64,000 nucleotides of DNA from contig OX638370.1 of the NCBI GenBank assembly GCA_951812925.1, positions 105,352,897 through 105,416,896 on the forward strand. The letters are read 5' to 3'. The number at the start of each line of letters is the position of its first letter. Positions within the stretch are counted from its first letter, which is position 1. This DNA is from Calliopum simillimum (Eukaryota > Arthropoda > Insecta > Diptera > Lauxaniidae). This document shows positions 24,598 through 36,161 of this stretch, one piece after another. Under the pieces are notes generated by a model, which was given only the letters and a program-made list of their open reading frames with translations, searched no databases and was not told the origin of the DNA. A program made the translations under genes and the position numbers.

Positions 24598-24966
24598 CCA
24601 CATATTAATACACAAGACAAAAAGTTGTCCTACCTTTTTTACTACGTTAGAAATAGAGCACGACATTAAATTATACACCATTAGAAAGGTATTTGCGCGT
24701 CAGTGTGCACAAAGTTAAAAATAATTTTAATATTTCGGATACAGCACAAAGAGAAAGACAAAAAGCTGATTTACACTTACTTCATGTTTTTTTGTTTTCT
24801 TTTCATTTCACATTTTACATTGTACCAGAGATTATTAATGAATTTTTCTATTTTGTACCAAAAAGCAAAAGAAGTATTGTACTAAAACTGTCAAAAAGTA
24901 CCAAAATTATTTAATACATTTGTTTTAAAATTTTGACCATTAGGCGATTCTACTTAGTAAATATTA
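24598..24966 (+). repeat. ~430-bp dispersed repeat, copy 3 (internally deleted)
   Basis: ATTAATACACAAGACAAAAA, AAATTATACACC, GTGCACAAAGTTAAAAATAA, AGAAAGACAAAAAGC and GTACCAAAATTATTTAA occur in the same order as in the copies at 4600 and 20148, but the AAGCCA..GGTCA section is missing, making it about 60 bp shorter. Confidence 0.65.
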
Positions 24967-25593
24967 TTTCATAAGAAATTGCAAATTTTTGTCCAATTAT
25001 CGGTAAAATTTATGTGCCTTTAAAAATATACTGTGTAGTTTGACATTTCGCTCAGAAATATTGCCTTTTAGAAAAAAATAATAACTAATTTTTTCGAAAT
25101 TTCTCAGAAGGTGACGTCATGTCGTAGGCTGTCATCTTGTATCGTGTAAGACTCGTCTGAAGTTAGATTTGAAACCATCTTCCAGAAGATTCTTTTTTTA
25201 GTCGACTGGAAGAGCTTTAAGCTTGGCTTATAATGATCTTCCAGAAAAGTGATAAAAGAATGTTCTGTTAATAGCGCCGAAGTTATGTCGCGCAGCAGGT
25301 ACTCACCTGTAAGAATTGTAAATTTATCGCAATGAGGTTTATTTGCAATGCTCTTCCAGAAGAGAGTTAAGAGAATTTTCTGTTACACGCAGGAAATTTT
25401 TATGGCAGAAAGCTGGCGTGGAAGAACTGCAATTGCATCCCAAAAATGTTGGAAGATTGTCTGTGATTGAATATGTTTGCTGGGAAGGCCGACGTAAAAT
25501 ATGTATGTAAATGTATTGGGCACACTTAGCTGCCCAGTACAAAATAATTAAAAAATTGGTGGGCATATTTTTAGGCTGTAAGAAAAATTTATA
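24967..25593. other. Gene-free stretch
   Basis: CTTCCAGAAGA-type short motifs recur (about 25180, 25231 and 25355) without a regular period. The 88-codon frame on the minus strand has no domain. Confidence 0.4.
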
Positions 25594-25886
25594 CAGGACT
25601 TCCACTCCAATTTAAACCTTTTCTAACCCAAATTGATATTTTTTCAATTCAATTTAAACTTTATCCAAATCAAAAAAGACTTTTCCACATCATATTAAAC
25701 TTTGCAAAAAAAAAAACACTCTGCTACAGCAGCTATCGTTATGAAACTTGAGGTACAGATGGTCAAACTGTGGGGAGGATTGGAAAGATTTGCAAAGTTT
25801 AGTTTGATTTGGAAAAAGTTTAAATTGAACTGAAAAAATATTATCAATTTGGTGTGGTAAAGATTTAACTTAGAGTGGAAATCCTG
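25594..25886. mobile_element. TA-flanked hairpin MITE, 293 bp
   Basis: The left end CAGGACTTCCACTCCAATTT and the complement of the right end, CAGGATTTCCACTCTAAGTT, match, and both sides are flanked by TA. Pairing continues inward over about 120 bp (TTTTTTCAATTCAATTTAAA against its complement near 25830). TA duplication and a CAG start fit a Tc1/mariner-pogo type nonautonomous element (inference). Confidence 0.75.
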
Positions 25887-27180
25887 TACAATATCCTTAT
25901 ATTATTTTACAGAACTTAAATGCAAATCCATTCATAAAATATTTTGGGAAATTATATACTTATTAAAAATTGATCGTATTATTTAAGTTTTATTTCAAAG
26001 CATTAAAAACTTTGCGTCTAAAAGTATGCTGCGAAATCAAAAAATTTTAAAGCACTGCATACTTTTTGGTCGTAAATATTGTAAAATCATTGATTTTTTT
26101 GTAGAAGTTTATATTCGAATAGAGTTTTTGAAAAAATTTGAGGATTTGTATGGATATGCTCGAGTGTTTGAGAAGCAGTGAATACTTGCGGAATGTGCTA
26201 TAACTGGAAAATTTTCATATTCGAATTATTTTCGAAAATAACATTGACTTCAACAAGCTGTAATCAAACTTGTTGCCAAAAAAAATCAAGGAATTTTTTA
26301 ATTAGACTATTTTTTTTTTAACAGTAATTCCTTTGGTAAATGTCGTCAATGTAACTTTGCAACTATATATTTCGTTGTTTTTTGAATACAATTTTTGTGT
26401 ATCATAATTCTTGAAAACACTGTAAACTGAACATTTAATCCTTCTACAGTAGTGAAATAAAACTGTAATAACATCTCACCACCTCTCAAGATTTGATTAA
26501 AAATATGAACTTAAAGCGTTTTTGGTGCCTTTTTGTTTTCAATTTAAAGAATCTGATACAAGTATTACAATTTAGACACGAAAGTTCAAACATATTTGCC
26601 ACACTGATTTGATGTGAAGTTATTGTACTTAATTTGCATTTTACTGAAGGTTTTCCGAATTTAAAATGAGAGAAGGTTGAAGCACATACTTAGTATGTAC
26701 ATACATAGAACTGCAATTCAGAAATGCAAAATTTTGTAATTGCAAGCCCATATCAATCCATCCTTGATAAAAACGTTAGAGTGGGTCAAAAAACTGTTTG
26801 TTTTTTAACTTAGTTTCGTATAGTGTAAAGTTTCAGAGATGTGGTCTTTGTTAATTTCAAACAAAAGTCTATGAAAAACCGAATTTCTTTTATTGGAACA
26901 ATATAACATCAAAATTATGTTCGAAATAAGACCCATGGAATTGTTAAAACTTTATGGGCAATTATTGAAAAAAACAGAAGTTTCGCATCCCCCTAACGGT
27001 TACTAAATGTACCATAGATAACTGTCGTTATTAAAGTATCGACAAACGACACAGGAGCCCTGAAGTGGTCGAAATCGCTTTAACGGTGACTTTCACAGAA
27101 AAATTTGCGACAACAGTTTTATAGTTAAAAAAATTTCCTATGAAACGATGTAAAAGCTATTTTCATTCCAGTTTTAGTTT
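25887..27180. other. Gene-free stretch
   Basis: No gene or repeat was recognised except GGTCGAAATCGCTTTAACGG-type unique sequence near 27070. Confidence 0.45.
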
Positions 27181-27183
27181 AGG

Positions 27184-28011
27184 AGATATCGTCACGTCAA
27201 TGCTACAACTAGATAGTTCAATTTTAATATTTTTAAAAATTTGAATTTAGAGCAAGTTTGGATAATGTGGACTATGCGGGTAATGTGGGGCACCCTTTTA
27301 TTTCCCATATTAAAGACTGAACAACAATTCTGATTATTTGTGCACATTAAAACGTGAAAAAGAAATATTTTACACTTTTCGCAAGGGTGTCAGCGTTTTC
27401 AAATCACTGAGCCAAGCGCATGCAGTGCAGTCAGCGCAAAATTTTCGCTTTTACAACAACTTCAAATTCGAATTTACAACAACAATAATATTTCAACAAT
27501 TTTCAAAATTTCTAAGAACTAGGGCACACACAAAAAGTAGGGATATTCACGCGTTGATGCGCAATGCTCTTGCGTCGTTGCGGAAGTGCGGTTTGCGAAA
27601 GTTTGACATTTGTAAAACAACAAAAATATTGCCGAAAATTTCGCACTACTTCTGCAATTTCTCAAGATGGAAATATTCACATTGAACGTTCAGGCGTTAG
27701 TGCGAAATAGACTTGCATTTTCGCAACTGCGCATCAACTCATTAATACCCATATTGTTTGTTGTTTTTGTTTTTGATGCGACGTAGTCGTTGTTGTTGTT
27801 TTATGTTGGTTCGAGTTCGATTTTGTGTGTACGCAAAAAAAGCAACAAAAACGCGAAATTTTGTCGAGCGTGAAAAAAAAACAACAAAAATTATTTCTGC
27901 GAATGTTTTACAGAAATATTGATGTTGTTGGGTCGAGCCAATATTGGCTCACTTTTGTTCTACGCTGACACCCTTGATCTAGTTGTAGCATTGACGTATC
28001 TTCGCTAAAAA
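27184..28011. repeat. Outer inverted repeat around a MITE
   Basis: GTCAATGCTACAACTAGAT at about 27195-27213 is inverted at about 27978-27998 (ATCTAGTTGTAGCATTGAC). The right copy abuts the terminus of the AAGGGTGTCAGCG element, and the left copy is 170 bp from that element's other end. This suggests one element nested in another or a rearranged fold-back. Confidence 0.5.
27384..27976. mobile_element. MITE with AAGGGTGTCAGCG termini, ~593 bp
   Basis: The left end AAGGGTGTCAGCGTTTTC and the right end CGCTGACACCCTT are inverted copies. The interior is unusually rich in CGCAA and TTGCG words compared with the flanks and has TTGTTGTTGTT near 27790. The 115-codon frame at 27338-27685 spans the left boundary and is not credible as a gene. 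No clean target duplication was seen. Confidence 0.6.
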
Positions 28012-29840
28012 TACTCATTTATATAACTGTGCTTTTCTCAAAAACGGATGGAAGCATTTTAATGAAACTTTTGACAATGATGCATATTAGCATGGAATGA
28101 AGAATGGACAAAGTTTTGACTTTGTAGCTACTCAACGGAAGGGGTGGCACCGCCATAAATTTAAAATTTTAATCCAAGCACATCTTGTTCGTTACATTTT
28201 GATGGAATTCGGTACAAGGCTAATGACTATCTTTTGCCTTATAGTAGACAAAATACAATAGAGTGCCACGCCCAATTTTTAGCAATTGAATGTTTCGATA
28301 TTCATTTTTTAAATAAATATTATTCGAAAACGGCTTTTTATGAAAACTGATGTTACCCCTGGAAACATACAACCTGATATGGTAGATGAAAGCACTACTC
28401 TTTTTGTTTAAAACATAATTTGAATTATTTCAATATCTATTTTTTCCTCAGAGATTTCCTAACTTGAAAGTTTTCGTTTAGTATTTAGTCTAAATTTTCA
28501 TTTGCTAAAAACTGGGCTCAAATAGCCTCAAATTGTTATCGGCCCTGTTTTATGTTATTGTTGTTGTATATAAATATAAATACTGTTAAGTACAAATGTA
28601 AATATATTGGCAAACACTGTTAGTACAAATCCAAATATGTTTTTTGATATTTGTTTTTAGCAAATATGATTGAGAAACCAATAGACCACATGCAACATGT
28701 GCTGTGTTTTGTTTAGTGCAATTCGAGCGAGATGTGATTAATTACTTTGAGTACATGTCAAAGCAATAATTTAAGGCTGAACTGCTGAAAAATTTAACAC
28801 CATAAGCAGCTTTCACAGTAGGTGTGTAACTTAATAAAATTATATTTTTTTGTTTCCAGTATTGCATTGTTTCCACATTTGCCCCCCTTGCCAAAATGGA
28901 GGATTTTAAGGGGATTATTTTTGTGGAAAACTTTAACCCTCTTCATCCCCCACAAATGGGTAGGTAATTTTTGACCATTTCTCATAAATGTTCAAAAATT
29001 ACTACTTAAACGGAGGAATAATGGATCAGAAATATTTGTTACAAAATTTTACTAATAGTTACCGAACACTAAAAAGTCGAAAATTCACCGCGAAGGTCAA
29101 AAAATCGACAATATCAACAAAGACCTCACACATTTCATGTCAATTACATTTTTTTAAGGTATCATACTTAAGTTTTAAGCATTTCTTGACTTCGATGACA
29201 ATTTTTTGTGGAATATTTTGTGCAATGTTTTAACCCATTATAACTCATTTTTTTGGGGGAAAAGGGGTCAAACAGACCCACAAAAACAGGAAAATCGGGT
29301 AGACACGTAAAACTTATTTTTAGTGATATTTTCAGAATATATTGGGTTTTTTCATAAGTGCAAATTCATGTCGAACGGTGTAATAAAGTATTTACGTAAG
29401 TATGGTCGTAACGAATAAGATATGAACATTTATCTTCCTTTTGTACTTCGTACAAGTACTTATTTGTGACATGTGGTGTAAAACTTGACAGCTCTTGCAT
29501 CAAAATTGTATGAACTTTTGGAAACGTGCAATACTCGTACACATGCTCGTCTTGCATCATTATTGAAACCGAAAACCTTAAAATAGATTTTGGCAAAAGG
29601 AAGCTGTAGATGTCTAATAATATGATCATTTTAAAGCACCTTCAAAGTTTTGCAACTTAATTGGATAGCAATCATAGAAATAATAAAATAAATTCATACT
29701 TAGTTGGACATTTGGGAACATAACTTCCCAATGGGAAATGGAGCGCATCAATAGCGCTTCTGAAATGCTCCAAAGCAGCAGTGAAGCTCATTTCTCTCGT
29801 ATCTAAAAGCGCTGAAATTAACATTGGCATGTCATTGGAA
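28012..29840. other. Gene-free stretch
   Basis: GGTGGCACCGCC and GTGCCACGCCC cores at about 28145 and 28263 are isolated units of the tandem type seen elsewhere. The region 29170-29340 contains TAACCCATTATAACTC and AACAGACCCACAAAAACAGG, part of the AATGGGTTAA dispersed repeat. No gene was recognised. Confidence 0.45.
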
Positions 29841-29965
29841 GGATGCGCTTCGTTCTCGCTACCAGAAATGCTCTTTGGATGCGCATCGCTCTTGCATCTA
29901 CAAATGCTGTTTGGATGCGCATCGCTCTCGCATTCAGAAATGCTCTTTGGATGCTTTTTGGATGA
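29841..29965. repeat. 36-bp minisatellite, three units plus partial
   Basis: GGATGCGC starts at 29841, 29877 and 29913, with a GGATGC at 29949, exactly 36 bp apart. Units read GGATGCGCATCGCTCTCGCA followed by TTCAGAAATGCTCTTT. A single unit plus the same tail (CTTTTTGGATGACAATAAAA) recurs at about 30265-30320, and a relic lies at about 31340-31380. Overlapping open frames on both strands (such as those with CESDAHPNSI repeats) are by-products of the period being a multiple of three. Confidence 0.8.
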
Positions 29966-30127
29966 CAATAAAAATATTTAAAAAATTTATTTTTAATTGA
30001 AATTTTACGTCTTTCGCCACAAAGACTCATCAGACTATTATTTTTAATAATAATTAATTAATATTAGTAATTACAATTACTTTTATTTTACTAAATTAAT
30101 TATATAATTGAAAAATTGCAAGTTGAA

Positions 30128-30212
30128 AAACTTGAAAAACCTCACGGTTGCTACAACTCGAATCGCAATGCCAGTCGCTAGACCACTGCTCCATCCTTGC
30201 GTTCTCACGAAG
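30128..30212 (-). repeat. Possible tRNA-derived SINE head
   Basis: The minus strand reads GGAGCAGTGGTCTAGCGAC and, about 30 bases on, GCGATTCGAGTTG. These resemble the A box and B box (consensus GGTTCGANTCC) of an RNA polymerase III promoter. The cloverleaf is poor and the A box is imperfect, so this is at most a decayed SINE head. The alternative is coincidence. Confidence 0.2.
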
Positions 30213-30343
30213 CTGACTTATTGACTTATTTCGTTTTGTGCGTAAATACGTGACCGAAAACGCTTCGCTTTCGCTACCAGAAATGCTCTTTGGATACTTT
30301 TTGGATGACAATAAAAATATTTAAAATTGGAAAAACAAACAAA

Positions 30344-31272
30344 ACTAGTTAGGGTGTAAAATTTGGCCTGGCCAAACATTAAATACCCTACACTGCAGTA
30401 TTTTTCAAATTTTGCTCATATGGGAGGTGCTACGCCCTCTTGTCCGAGTTCACCCAGTTTTTGTTCAGAACATGCATTCATAGTTTTTAGTGTCTGAGTG
30501 ATAAACTTTTTCAATAAAGCGTTTGAAGCTTTTGCTTATATAGAAGGTGCCACGCCCTCTTGTCCGAGTTCGTCTAGTTTTAGCTTAGGGCGTGCATTTA
30601 TAGTATTTAGTATTTGAGTGAAGTTTGGTTGGATTATCTCAAAAAACTGTTTCAGTATAGCATTTTGAAACTTTTGCTTATGTGGGAGGTGCCACACCCC
30701 CTTGTCCGATTTCACCCAATTTTTGTTGAGATTTTCCATTTATGAATTTTAGTGTCTGAGTCAAATTTGGTTCGAATATCTCAAAAAACGCTTTCAGTAT
30801 AGCGTTTTTCAGCATTTGCTTCTATGGGAGGTGCCACGCCCTCTTGTCCGAATTCGCTCAGTTTTTTTTTTCAGAGTTTGCGCTTACAATTTTTAGTATT
30901 TATGCGTATTTTGGTCGCATTGTCGTGAAAAATACTCCTGAAATTGCATTTTGAATATATTTTTTGTATGGGCGGTAGGCGTGTCCGTTGACCGATTTCG
31001 CTCACTTTCAATCCCCCGAGCTATCTTTGACGACAAAGGCAGTGTACTAAATTTCATTGAATTATCTTGTTTAGTTTTCCCAAAAAGTGTATTTCAACAC
31101 CCAGCCACCCAGCCAGCCACCCAGCCAGCCAGACAGACGGACTTGGCTATATTGACTCAGGAGGTGACGCTGATCAAGAATATATATACTTTTCTATATC
31201 TGCCACGCCTCCTTCTCTGCGTTACAAACGGAAGGACAAAGTGAATATACCCTGGGTGTAGGGTATAAAAAT
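30344..31272 (+). repeat. ACCCTACAC-ended dispersed repeat, copy 3 (near complete)
   Basis: Begins ACTAGTTAGGGTGTAAAATT, has AAATACCCTACACTGCAG at about 30380 and ends CCTGGGTGTAGGGTATAAAA at about 31250-31270. Five GCCACGCCCTCTTGTCCGA-type cores (about 30431, 30552, 30690, 30835 and a diverged one) are spaced 120-145 bp. A CCAGCCAGCCACCCAGCCAG minisatellite sits at about 31100-31135. Shared end blocks with copy 2 on the opposite strand indicate this is close to the full unit. Confidence 0.8.
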
Positions 31273-33050
31273 AAAGCTGCCTATTGCCTACCTATAGCGC
31301 AAAAAATATGCGCATACAAATCAGCTCTTTAGATGCGAGAAGGACGCGCATCGCTATTGCATCTTGGGGATGCGCATCGAAATTTTCTGTTGGGTTATTA
31401 CATATAGAGAAACTTACAGTTTGTTGGGGACTTAGGTACAAACAAACATTGAACAAAAAGATAATGGAACTAGACATTTGAAAATAAGGGAACTCTGCTA
31501 ACAACTATAAATTTAAAAATAATTTTCGTATTTCGTAATCTTTGCAGTTTATTTATAATATTATCATAAAGCATATATCAGTTTTTCGTACTTTTACATT
31601 ATTCCTTAGAAGCACTTTCTTTTGCAACATAAATGATAACTACATTTTTATGTATGTACATTGATTTCTGTGACTCTTTTTACAGAAAGACGTCATAGAT
31701 TTCCAACTGTGATAGTAAATATATGTAATAATAAACTGAAAAGTTTTATGAAAAGAAAAAAAAAAAAAACTGCATGAAATAAAGTTCTTACAGATGTATG
31801 AGTATTACAAAACTTTGTTGAAAAGTTGTAAATTGTAAAAATATTGTAGGTGCATAGTTGTATTGTAGTCAGATAATACATATACACACCTGAATACATA
31901 ATTTTCAATTTATTAACAAACAACATCAAATTACTTGGAACTATATTATAAGTTTTTGCTGTGAAGATTATCCCTAGATAATTAATTTCAAAAAATTTAC
32001 TTCAGGAAACGTGCAATGTCCAAGAATTTTAAGTTATCAACTCTTAAAGGTCATCATTTCATATAAATTGTTAATTTTGAGTTCTTCACATTACGCAGAC
32101 ATTTTAAATTGCCACAAAAATGTTTATACATTTTGGTATTTATTGGCTATTTCAAATATTTCTCTTAAGCTTTTCCAGAAATATTTCATTTAGTTATCTC
32201 ACATATCAAACAACTTGTCACAGATTGTTAAAAATTCTTTAAATTCTTTCAAATCATTTTTCCCAAAAAATTTACGTTTAAAATGTTGGTGTGACACTTA
32301 TTAACGTTTGCATACTTTCGACCAAAAAATATTATGTGATAAACCTAAGTATGTAGTTTTAAACATGACTCGTACTACCTTTAATCTTAACCACTAGCCA
32401 ATCATGCATTAAAAATTACAGGGATACCAACATGTTTCATAGTATATCTACGCCATTCTTGGTACCAATATTACTGCGATTGTATTTATTATGTAAATGC
32501 TTTCCTATTACGAGAAATATTTTCTGCGCAGAGATTTACCATTTCGTTCGTGATGTTGGAACATTATTGGCGCTACAACGGCCTGTGATTGTAAATCCAT
32601 AAGTAGATTAACATATGAAAATCTGAAGCATGATTCCAGAAACATATTTGTCCAAATGGGATATGACGTCAATTGTACATAGTAGACTGATTCAAAAAAA
32701 TAAAATTTGGAATTTCAATGATTACGCCCGAAAATCTAAAAGAGGGGCTTATGCATGCGATACTCGTATATCAAATTTTTTGCCTTGAATCAAAACATAT
32801 AAAAAAATTAGAAATGGAACATAAAATTAACGACATAATGTTTGCTTAGCTAAAATACAGGGAACAATTTTCTTGAACATCTTAACGCAAAATATACTGT
32901 TCTTATGGGTTTGTTTGACTGGATTAGAATGGGTTAAAGTGTTCTGCAAAAATATTCTACGAATTTACGAAAGACAAGTAATGAGTAAAAAATAATTGAA
33001 ATGCAATAAATATGTAGAAATTAAGAGGCATTTCACGTCTGTGGTGGCCC
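31273..33050. other. Gene-free AT-rich stretch
   Basis: No supported gene. AATGGGTTAAAGTGTTCTG at about 32928 belongs to the AATGGGTTAA dispersed repeat that borders the next element on both sides. Confidence 0.45.
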
Positions 33051-33377
33051 CTAACCCCCGTGAAAAGAGCGGTGGCCACTAATAACCACTAATGCACCAC
33101 TGATGAATACTGATAACCACTAATACGCCACTAATGCACACCTATAAACACTAATGACCACTAACGTACCACTAATACGCCACTTATGACCACTTACTTA
33201 CCACTAATAACCACTAATAAACCACTACAGTGCACCATTGCTGAGGGAGTATGTCTGTCCTTGTTGTGTTCATAAGGAAATACAGAGACAGATATACAGT
33301 ACCAGCGAAAGTGCTGACGTGATAAGTTTGCACATGCGCAATCGTTCGATAGTCCGATCACATGTGGGATCAATAAC

Positions 33378-33956
33378 ACAGGCCCACAAAAAAAAAAAGT
33401 ACCATGCGCGAAAGATCAGACCACCTGAACTTTATGTTTTCGGGGTCGCTGAATCCGAATATGGTGCCAGAATATCGAAGTTGGTTCGGGTTTTTTCAGA
33501 AATCAGCAATTATGCTGAAAAATTTGAGATTTTTTTCAGCATTATTTCTGAAAAAACTCAAGCCAACTCCGCTATTCTGACACCATATTCGGATTCAGCG
33601 ACCCCGAAAACATTAAGTTCAGGTGGTCTGATCCTTCGCGCAGGGTATTTTTTTTTTTGTAGTCCTGTGCACAGGCCAAAAAAAAGTACCATGCGCGAAA
33701 GATCAGACCACTTCAACTTTATGTTTTCGGGGTCGCTGAATCCGAATATGGTGCCAGATTAGCGAAATTGGTTCGCGTTTTTTCAGAAACCAGCAAAAAT
33801 CAGTAATTTTCAGCATTATTGTTGATTTCTGAAAAAACTCGAGCCAACTCCGCTATTCTGGCACCATATTCGGATTCAGCGACCCCGAAAACATAAAGTT
33901 CAGGTGGTCTGATCTTTAGCGCATGGTATTTTTTTTTTTTTTTTTGTGGGCCTGTG
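33378..33956. mobile_element. Nested double hairpin MITE with ACACAGGCCCAC termini
   Basis: The outer ends ACACAGGCCCACAAAAAAA and TTTTTTTGTGGGCCTGTGT are inverted. Inside are two consecutive palindromic units of about 265-280 bp. Each has an arm AGTACCATGCGCGAAAGATC followed by TTTTCGGGGTCGCTGAATCC and ATATGGTGCCAG, a short AT-rich loop, then the same arm inverted. The internal junction (about 33655-33680) still carries CTGTGCACAGGCC, so two elements appear fused tail to head. Confidence 0.75.
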
Positions 33957-34029
33957 TAATCGATGTGCGGATATAATAGTACATTTTAATTTACGTGCAA
34001 TTTCCCGTCGTGTGAATCCAAAAGTGAAA

Positions 34030-34481
34030 ATGGCTTCCGACAATATAGAAAAGAAAAGGTAAATTCGGTTTGTGCATGAACGATAGTTGTTACGACTAAA
34101 ATTTTGGATTTAGCGAAATGTTTGAGGTTAGAGTGAATGTGCTTTTTTTTTCACAGAATGGATCTGGAAATTTGCATTTTGTGCGAGTTCGAGAATTACA
34201 GCAACAAAATCGATGTCGCCTACGGTGGATGGGTAGACTTACCTGAAGACGAAACTTTGGATACTGTGAAGAATAAGAAATTGAGTGTTTTATTGAATTG
34301 GCCCAATGGTATCGATGCGCCTCAACCACCTGCCTCGATGAAAAAAAAATTGCCGCAAGCAAAATCCTGGGAGGAACACTCGATAATGGTTCGATTGCCA
34401 CTATTTGTGGTCATCAGTGGTTCCATGCCACTATTTGTGGTCATCAGTGGCTCAATTGCCACTCTTTGTGGTCATCAGTGA
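34030..34481 (+). CDS. Unknown small spliced protein inside a fold-back element
   Basis: Exon 1 at 34030-34058 (MASDNIEKK) ends at AAAAG|GTAAAT. Exon 2 begins after TTTTTTTTCACAG at 34157 and continues MDLEICILCEFENYSNK, then VAYGGWVDLPEDETLDTVK, to a stop at 34479-34481, about 117 residues. A CxxC pair (CILC) suggests at most half a zinc site. The last ~28 residues (FVVISGS repeated) come from the CCACTATTTGTGGTCATCAG array of the element's right arm, so the original C-terminus has been replaced by transposon sequence. I do not recognise the protein. It is either captured host coding DNA or an element gene remnant. Confidence 0.4.
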
Positions 34482-34587
34482 TTTATTTGCCACGGTAAGT
34501 GTTCATTAGTGGTTCGACCGCGAAAACACATATGCACTATTAGTGTTTATCAGTATTATTAGTGGCCACCGTTCTTTTTCACGCGGG

Positions 34588-34770
34588 TAATGAAATTTTA
34601 TGTAGAATATTTTTGTAGAACTCTTTTCACATTTTAACCCAGTATTTTTTTTTCGATATGAAAGTCAAAGAGACCTACAAGAACAGGATATAATGGGTTA
34701 ATAAGGTCTACAAAATTATTCCTTACGTGATTTCAAGTTTTATCCAAAATGAAGATTTAGAGTTTTACAG
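34588..34770. repeat. AATGGGTTAA dispersed repeat fragment
   Basis: TGTAGAATATTTTTGTAGAAC, TTTTAACCCAG, CAGGATATAATGGGTTAATA and GATTTAGAGTTTTA-type blocks match 63780-64000 in order and the pieces at 18829, 29170-29340 and 32928. Confidence 0.55.
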
Positions 34771-34903
34771 TAAGGGGCTGTCCATAAACTCCGTGACGCT
34801 CCTAGGGGGGGGGGGGTTCGAGCTAGCGTCACGCTTGTTGTATTTTATTTATTTTTAATATGAAACTACCGTCACATAGGGGGGAGTTTATGGACAGCCC
34901 CTA
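34771..34903. mobile_element. Short hairpin MITE with GGGGCTGTCCATAAA termini
   Basis: AAGGGGCTGTCCATAAACTC at the left is inverted at the right (GAGTTTATGGACAGCCCCTA). A run of about 13 G lies near the left arm at about 34805. A related but diverged element lies in an intron at 46400-46606. Similar GGACAGCCCC ends are, from memory, widespread in arthropod genomes. Confidence 0.8.
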
Positions 34904-36161
34904 AGGTGAAAATTCGAAAAGACGTTTCTAAGGGTTTATTTTTTTTTTTTTTTTTGATGCTAAAAAACAATGGCCCTTAGTTATAGACATATTCAAATCA
35001 GGTTTTAAGATTTTAGAGTGCGTAAAACCCGGTTTTAATTTGTCTATAACTTCGGGCCGATATTTTTCTTTGATTTTAGGTCCTAATTTTTATTTTATTT
35101 GTATAAATACTTAGATCATACTAAAAGAAAAACCGCATCAAGCCGAGATTTTGCATAAATCGAAATTGCGCCACCTCAACTTGATATTTAAAAAAATTTT
35201 AAAAAATCTCAGCACACTTTTTTGACATTTTCTTTCAGATTTTTGGGCGCAATCGAGTAAATTCGAAAAAAAAATTTTTTTTAATCAGTCTAGTGCACAG
35301 TCAAAATCGCGGATATGGTTAAAGAAGTGTATTACATAACATACTTTAATACTTTATGATGATGTGGAACTAGATACATATGTATGTTGCAATTTCGAAA
35401 TTCATAAAGTGTAGTCATTCTGCTGAAAACGTAGTTTAATATGGAAAATTGCATGGAAAATAAATAAAATGTTTTCCATATAATTTTAAAGAAAACAAAT
35501 TCTGCATGCTAACTATTAGGAGGTAAAAATAAGTAATGGATAACTGAAGACTTTTGACAACCAGATAGTAAAATAAAACATTTTGTTGTTTAATATGACC
35601 TTTATCAATTCCCTGGGCTGCACAGAGTGAAGTAAATGTGGTAAATTTTCACAGGCTTGGACTTTTTTGGAGAGATTGGAAAAAAATTATTTTCTTAAAC
35701 AAAATTTAAAATAGAAAAAAACATTAACATTTTATTTATTTCTCGAAAATACTATTCCCTTTTTTTCCAACCCTTAAGGGGTCTCCCATAAAAAAATTTA
35801 GATAGAAATATCAATTTTGTATGGGTGAGCCCTTAAGGGATGGATAAAAAGAAGAAAAATTAATAGGGGTCTGTGAACATTTGTTTCCTCTTCTCCCGGC
35901 AATGAAGAGTTTTTTTAATATTTTTATAAAATTTAACATGATTTTGCCGACTATTGGCTGAGTTATGAGCATTTAAAAAAACTAATTAATGTCGTTTTTG
36001 CAGCTTTTTCAGTTTTTTTAAAATCTTACACCTCTGAAACGAGTTGATAAAAAAAATTTAAAAAAATCGTGAATGCAAAAGCCAAATACTATCGTATGGA
36101 ATGCCCCATACCTATCTATAAGTAACATACATTAACATACAAACATTCGATTTTATGTATA
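34904..36161. other. Gene-free stretch with an imperfect palindrome at about 35757-35855
   Basis: CCCTTAAGGGGTCTCCCATA at about 35772 is partly inverted at about 35820-35840 (TATGGGTGAGCCCTTAAGGG), a possible small MITE of about 100 bp. No gene was found in the rest. Confidence 0.45.

Larger units (their letters stand above)
33055..34587. mobile_element. Fold-back element with CCACTAAT-rich arms enclosing a spliced unknown gene fragment
   Basis: The left end CCCCCGTGAAAAGAGCGGTG and the complement of the right end, CCCGCGTGAAAAAGAACGGT, match and lead on both sides into GGCCACTAATAA. The left arm (33070-33235) is a degenerate array of CCACTAAT words; the right arm (34395-34565) is the complement type (TGGTCATCAGTGG, ATTAGTGG). 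Nested inside are the hairpin MITE pair at 33378-33956 and the small spliced gene-like unit at 34030-34481. Each is described separately. Confidence 0.7.

Noticed and set aside
30128..30212. Functional tRNA gene on the minus strand
   Set aside because: No proper acceptor stem, a weak A box and an off-consensus B box; kept only as a low-confidence SINE head.
33060..33235. CRISPR-like array from repeated CCACTAAT words
   Set aside because: Words are short, irregularly spaced and lack unique spacers; the genome is eukaryotic and this is a transposon arm.
33238..33762. 174-codon frame
   Set aside because: It runs across the CCACTAAT arm and two palindromic MITE units, so it is an artefact of repeat sequence.
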